Shown here: positions 61,426 to 64,000 of the stretch, one piece after another
Layout of the letters: each line of letters begins with the position of its first letter
How positions within the stretch are numbered: the stretch's first letter is position 1
From: Deltaproteobacteria bacterium
Lineage (GTDB): Bacteria; Desulfobacterota; Desulfobulbia; Desulfobulbales; Desulfurivibrionaceae
Length of the DNA stretch: 64,000 nucleotides
Direction: 5' to 3'
Assembly: GCA_013349285.1 (NCBI GenBank)
Contig: DUZU01000007.1
Coordinates: 1 to 64,000 of the forward strand
Position numbers and translations under genes: made by a program
Notes under the pieces: generated by a model
The model's input: only the letters and a program-made list of their open reading frames with translations
Told to the model about the DNA's origin: nothing
The model's database searches: none

Positions 61426-62019
61426 TCAATGTTTTCCCAACAACCTGTCCATCACAATGGCCGCAGCCGAGCGAACAGACAGATGATTATACGAGCCATA
61501 ACCTGATATCGGCGGCAACTGACCGTCCACATCAGCAAAAACGTCGGAAGTCATGCCCCAGGCCGTGCCGAACAAAATCAAATGCGGCACCCCGGCAAAA
61601 ATCTTTTCCCTGGTCTCGGCAAAGGAGTCCTGGGTGCCATGGGCCTGGGCGCTGGTGGCCAGCACCGTGGGACGCTTTTGCCATTTTGCACTAACCATCT
61701 CATACAACTCGGCAAGATCCTTACAGAGCCGGACAATGGAAAGCGCTTCCTTCCGATTTACATTATATGTCGAACCGTGCCCGATCAGCCAATGGTCCAG
61801 GATATCCTGCACCAGTTCATGCTGATCCTCATACGGGGTCACGATATATAAGGTATCAATCCCAAATGTGCAGCCGGCCCTGGCAATATCATGCAGATCC
61901 AGGTTGGTTACCGCCGAGCCGATGGTCTCACCGTGTTTGTTGCTGACCGGGTAATGGACCAGGGCCAGATCAACACGAATATCTTGTGCCGGCATCTCTT
62001 CAGCTTGGGGCTCGGTCAT
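61426..62019 (-). CDS. RNA methyltransferase (SPOUT-like, Methyltrn_RNA_4 type)
   Basis: VDLALVHYPVSNKHGETIGSAVTNLDLHDIARAGCTFGIDTLYIVTP; located between trmD and rplS; ATG overlaps trmD TGA (TGATG). Confidence 0.88.
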   Translation of the reverse strand: MTEPQAEEMPAQDIRVDLALVHYPVSNKHGETIGSAVTNLDLHDIARAGCTFGIDTLYIVTPYEDQHELVQDILDHWLIGHGSTYNVNRKEALSIVRLCKDLAELYEMVSAKWQKRPTVLATSAQAHGTQDSFAETREKIFAGVPHLILFGTAWGMTSDVFADVDGQLPPISGYGSYNHLSVRSAAAIVMDRLLGKH

Positions 62020-62792
62020 CAGTGTTCTGCCGGTAGATCCTGCCAACCGGCCTCCCGCAGCTTGGCCAACAAGCCCTGCTTTTTTAAAATTTTCAACTCG
62101 CCGGCGCTAAAGCGCATCCTGGGCACAAGTTCCGGCCGCTTGGTCATGGTCTGCTCAATCTCGGCCAGCAACCGCCACACGGCAACCGCGCCGTGATCAC
62201 CGGAAAACAAAACCTCCGGCGCCGCCATGTCTTCAAATACCCTGGGCCGGGTATATTGCGGATACTTTAAGCCGCCCCGGCTGAAGGTATCAAAGTCGGC
62301 AGAGTCGGCACAACCGAGAACCCCGGGCAACAAGCGGGTAATGGAGTCAACCATTACCATGGCCGCCAACTCGCCGCCGGTGAGGATATAATCGCCGATC
62401 GATATTTCCTCATCAACGTATTTGGCGATGAAGCGTTCATCCACCCCTTCATAACGGCCGCAAACCAGAACAAGATGGTCCAACTGGGCCAACTCCTCGG
62501 CAACCGCCTGATTATAAGGCCGTCCCTGGGGGCTTAACAGGATTACCCGCCCACCAGGAGCCTGCCGCCGGACATCGGCCACTGCCGCGGCCAGGGGTTC
62601 CGGCTTCATCACCATGCCTTCACCGCCGCCAAAGGGGCGATCATCGGTCATCGCATGTTTATCAAGGGCATAATCCCTGATATTATGTATCTCAATCCGT
62701 ACCTGCTCTGCGGCCAGAGCGCGGCGGATAATCCCCTCCTGCAACGGAGATTCCAGCAAACCGGGAAAAATAGTGAGAATATCAAATCTCAT
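62019..62792 (-). CDS. trmD: tRNA (guanine-N1)-methyltransferase
   Basis: MRFDILTIFPGLLES; DDRPFGGGEGMVMKPEPL; LVCGRYEGVDERF; SIGDYILTGGELAAMV. Confidence 0.98.
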   Translation of the reverse strand: MRFDILTIFPGLLESPLQEGIIRRALAAEQVRIEIHNIRDYALDKHAMTDDRPFGGGEGMVMKPEPLAAAVADVRRQAPGGRVILLSPQGRPYNQAVAEELAQLDHLVLVCGRYEGVDERFIAKYVDEEISIGDYILTGGELAAMVMVDSITRLLPGVLGCADSADFDTFSRGGLKYPQYTRPRVFEDMAAPEVLFSGDHGAVAVWRLLAEIEQTMTKRPELVPRMRFSAGELKILKKQGLLAKLREAGWQDLPAEH

Positions 62793-62859
62793 GCTGGACT
62801 CTGTCCCACTTGTTCACAGACCAACCTTCAGGCCGAAAATCATGACCGGAAAGGGACAG

Positions 62860-63408
62860 TTAATAATTTATCTCAAGCAACCCCGGCGGAGGGGCAATAA
62901 TCAGAGCCTGTCCTTGCTCATCAAGGCCTATCACAAACTCCTTGATGGCCGGCACCAGATATTCACGACCCTTGTTCTTAATCACCAGCAGAGAATGTCC
63001 CGGGGTGGCCATCAACGAGGTCAAGGTACCGACGGATTCTCCCCGCTCGGTAACCACTGCCATCCCCTGCAACTCATGCCAGTAATAAAAACCCGGTTCC
63101 AGCTCAGGCAAATCCGCCCTGGCAATCCGAACCTCCAAACCGCGCAAATCTTCCGCCGCATTGCGATTATCAACCCCGACCAGCTGGACAATCGCCACCT
63201 TGCCATGGGTCCGGCTAGCAGCCACCTCATAGGTCCGGGATCGGCTCTCGCCCTCTTCCGCAAGGATCAGTTCGGAATAATGGTCGAAATCATCGGGATA
63301 GGAAGAATAGGGATGGATCCTTATCTCGCCTTTAATACCTTGCGCCTTAACAACCTTGCCGACCACGATATAATCGTGGCGCAGGAAGCCGACATCAATG
63401 ATTTCCAA
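62860..63408 (-). CDS. rimM: Ribosome maturation factor RimM
   Basis: VGKVVKAQGIKGEIRIHPY; FYYWHELQGMAVVTERGESVGTLTSLM. Confidence 0.94.
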   Translation of the reverse strand: MEIIDVGFLRHDYIVVGKVVKAQGIKGEIRIHPYSSYPDDFDHYSELILAEEGESRSRTYEVAASRTHGKVAIVQLVGVDNRNAAEDLRGLEVRIARADLPELEPGFYYWHELQGMAVVTERGESVGTLTSLMATPGHSLLVIKNKGREYLVPAIKEFVIGLDEQGQALIIAPPPGLLEINY

Positions 63409-63412
63409 AAAA

Positions 63413-63652
63413 CTACTCCACTATCTCAAGCCGGGCCTTCATCTTGTCAATGCCCGCCGCAGCGGAAAGCACCGAACGCATGGCACGGGCGGTACGCCCC
63501 TGCTTGCCGATGACCTTACCTAACTCATCCTTGGCAACCCGCAGCTCAAAGACCCTGGTGTCTTCACTCTCGGTTTCAGTTACCTGAACCGAGCCGGGAT
63601 CATCCACCAGCTGAGAGGCCATAAAACTGACTAATTCTTTCATGCTCGCCAT
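63413..63652 (-). CDS. khpA: KH-domain RNA-binding protein
   Basis: LRVAKDELGKVIGKQGRTARAMRSVLSAAAG; encoded between rpsP and rimM. Confidence 0.94.
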   Translation of the reverse strand: MASMKELVSFMASQLVDDPGSVQVTETESEDTRVFELRVAKDELGKVIGKQGRTARAMRSVLSAAAGIDKMKARLEIVE

Positions 63653-63897
63653 TACTCGGCAACGCTGCTCTTAACAAGCAGACTTTTCACGGTGTCGGAA
63701 GGCTGAGCGCCTTTATCGAGCCAAGCCTGTACACGATCCTGCTTGAGGCTAACCAACGCCGGGTTCTGACAAGGATCGTAGGTGCCGACCACTTCCAGGA
63801 ACTTGCCGTCACGGGGTGACTGGGAATCAGCTACCACGATACGGTAAAAAGGGTGTTTTTTGCGGCCCATTCGAGTCAAACGAATACGTACAGCCAT
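63652..63897 (-). CDS. rpsP: 30S ribosomal protein S16
   Basis: [42 protein letters not shown]. Confidence 0.98.
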   Translation of the reverse strand: MAVRIRLTRMGRKKHPFYRIVVADSQSPRDGKFLEVVGTYDPCQNPALVSLKQDRVQAWLDKGAQPSDTVKSLLVKSSVAE

Positions 63898-64000
63898 GTT
63901 GTCTACTCCTTCTGTAATTAACGCTAAAGCCGAATTACGCTCGGCTTCGTTTCAATCTATCTAGTTAAACCTTTAGGTCTTTTCCGTTTCTTGCCACCGC

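Overview
This 64 kb window looks like a conserved chromosomal segment of a Gram-negative bacterium, probably Desulfobacterota/Desulfobulbales-like; that taxonomic guess is inference from gene content. I saw no tRNA/rRNA genes, CRISPR array, IS element or prophage. Most of it is housekeeping: fused secDF, tatC, gmhB-waaF, rpsB-tsf-pyrH-frr-uppS-cdsA-dxr-rseP-tsaB, hrpA, pyrR/purN/purH(N), folE2, nadD-proA-proB-obgE-rpmA-rplU-rng, and rpsP-khpA-rimM-trmD-rplS-rnhB-yraN-pdxA-tmk. The accessory material of most interest is: (1) a tandem pair of exported paralogues (35.3-37.7 kb), each carrying two copies of a strict heptad motif built on 'DIGxMAxRIxEMADxIxxMxDNIGxMADxIxxTQ(E/Q)(L/I)Q'; (2) an orphan actin-fold ATPase (21.5-22.6 kb) convergent with an 852-aa protein combining two zinc ribbons, a TM segment and about 95-100 pentapeptide repeats; (3) a CheZ-like phosphatase candidate next to a PAS-PAS-GGDEF protein, with no other chemotaxis genes nearby; (4) a divergent class A PBP. 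All assignments come from reading the translations by eye; no database search was run.
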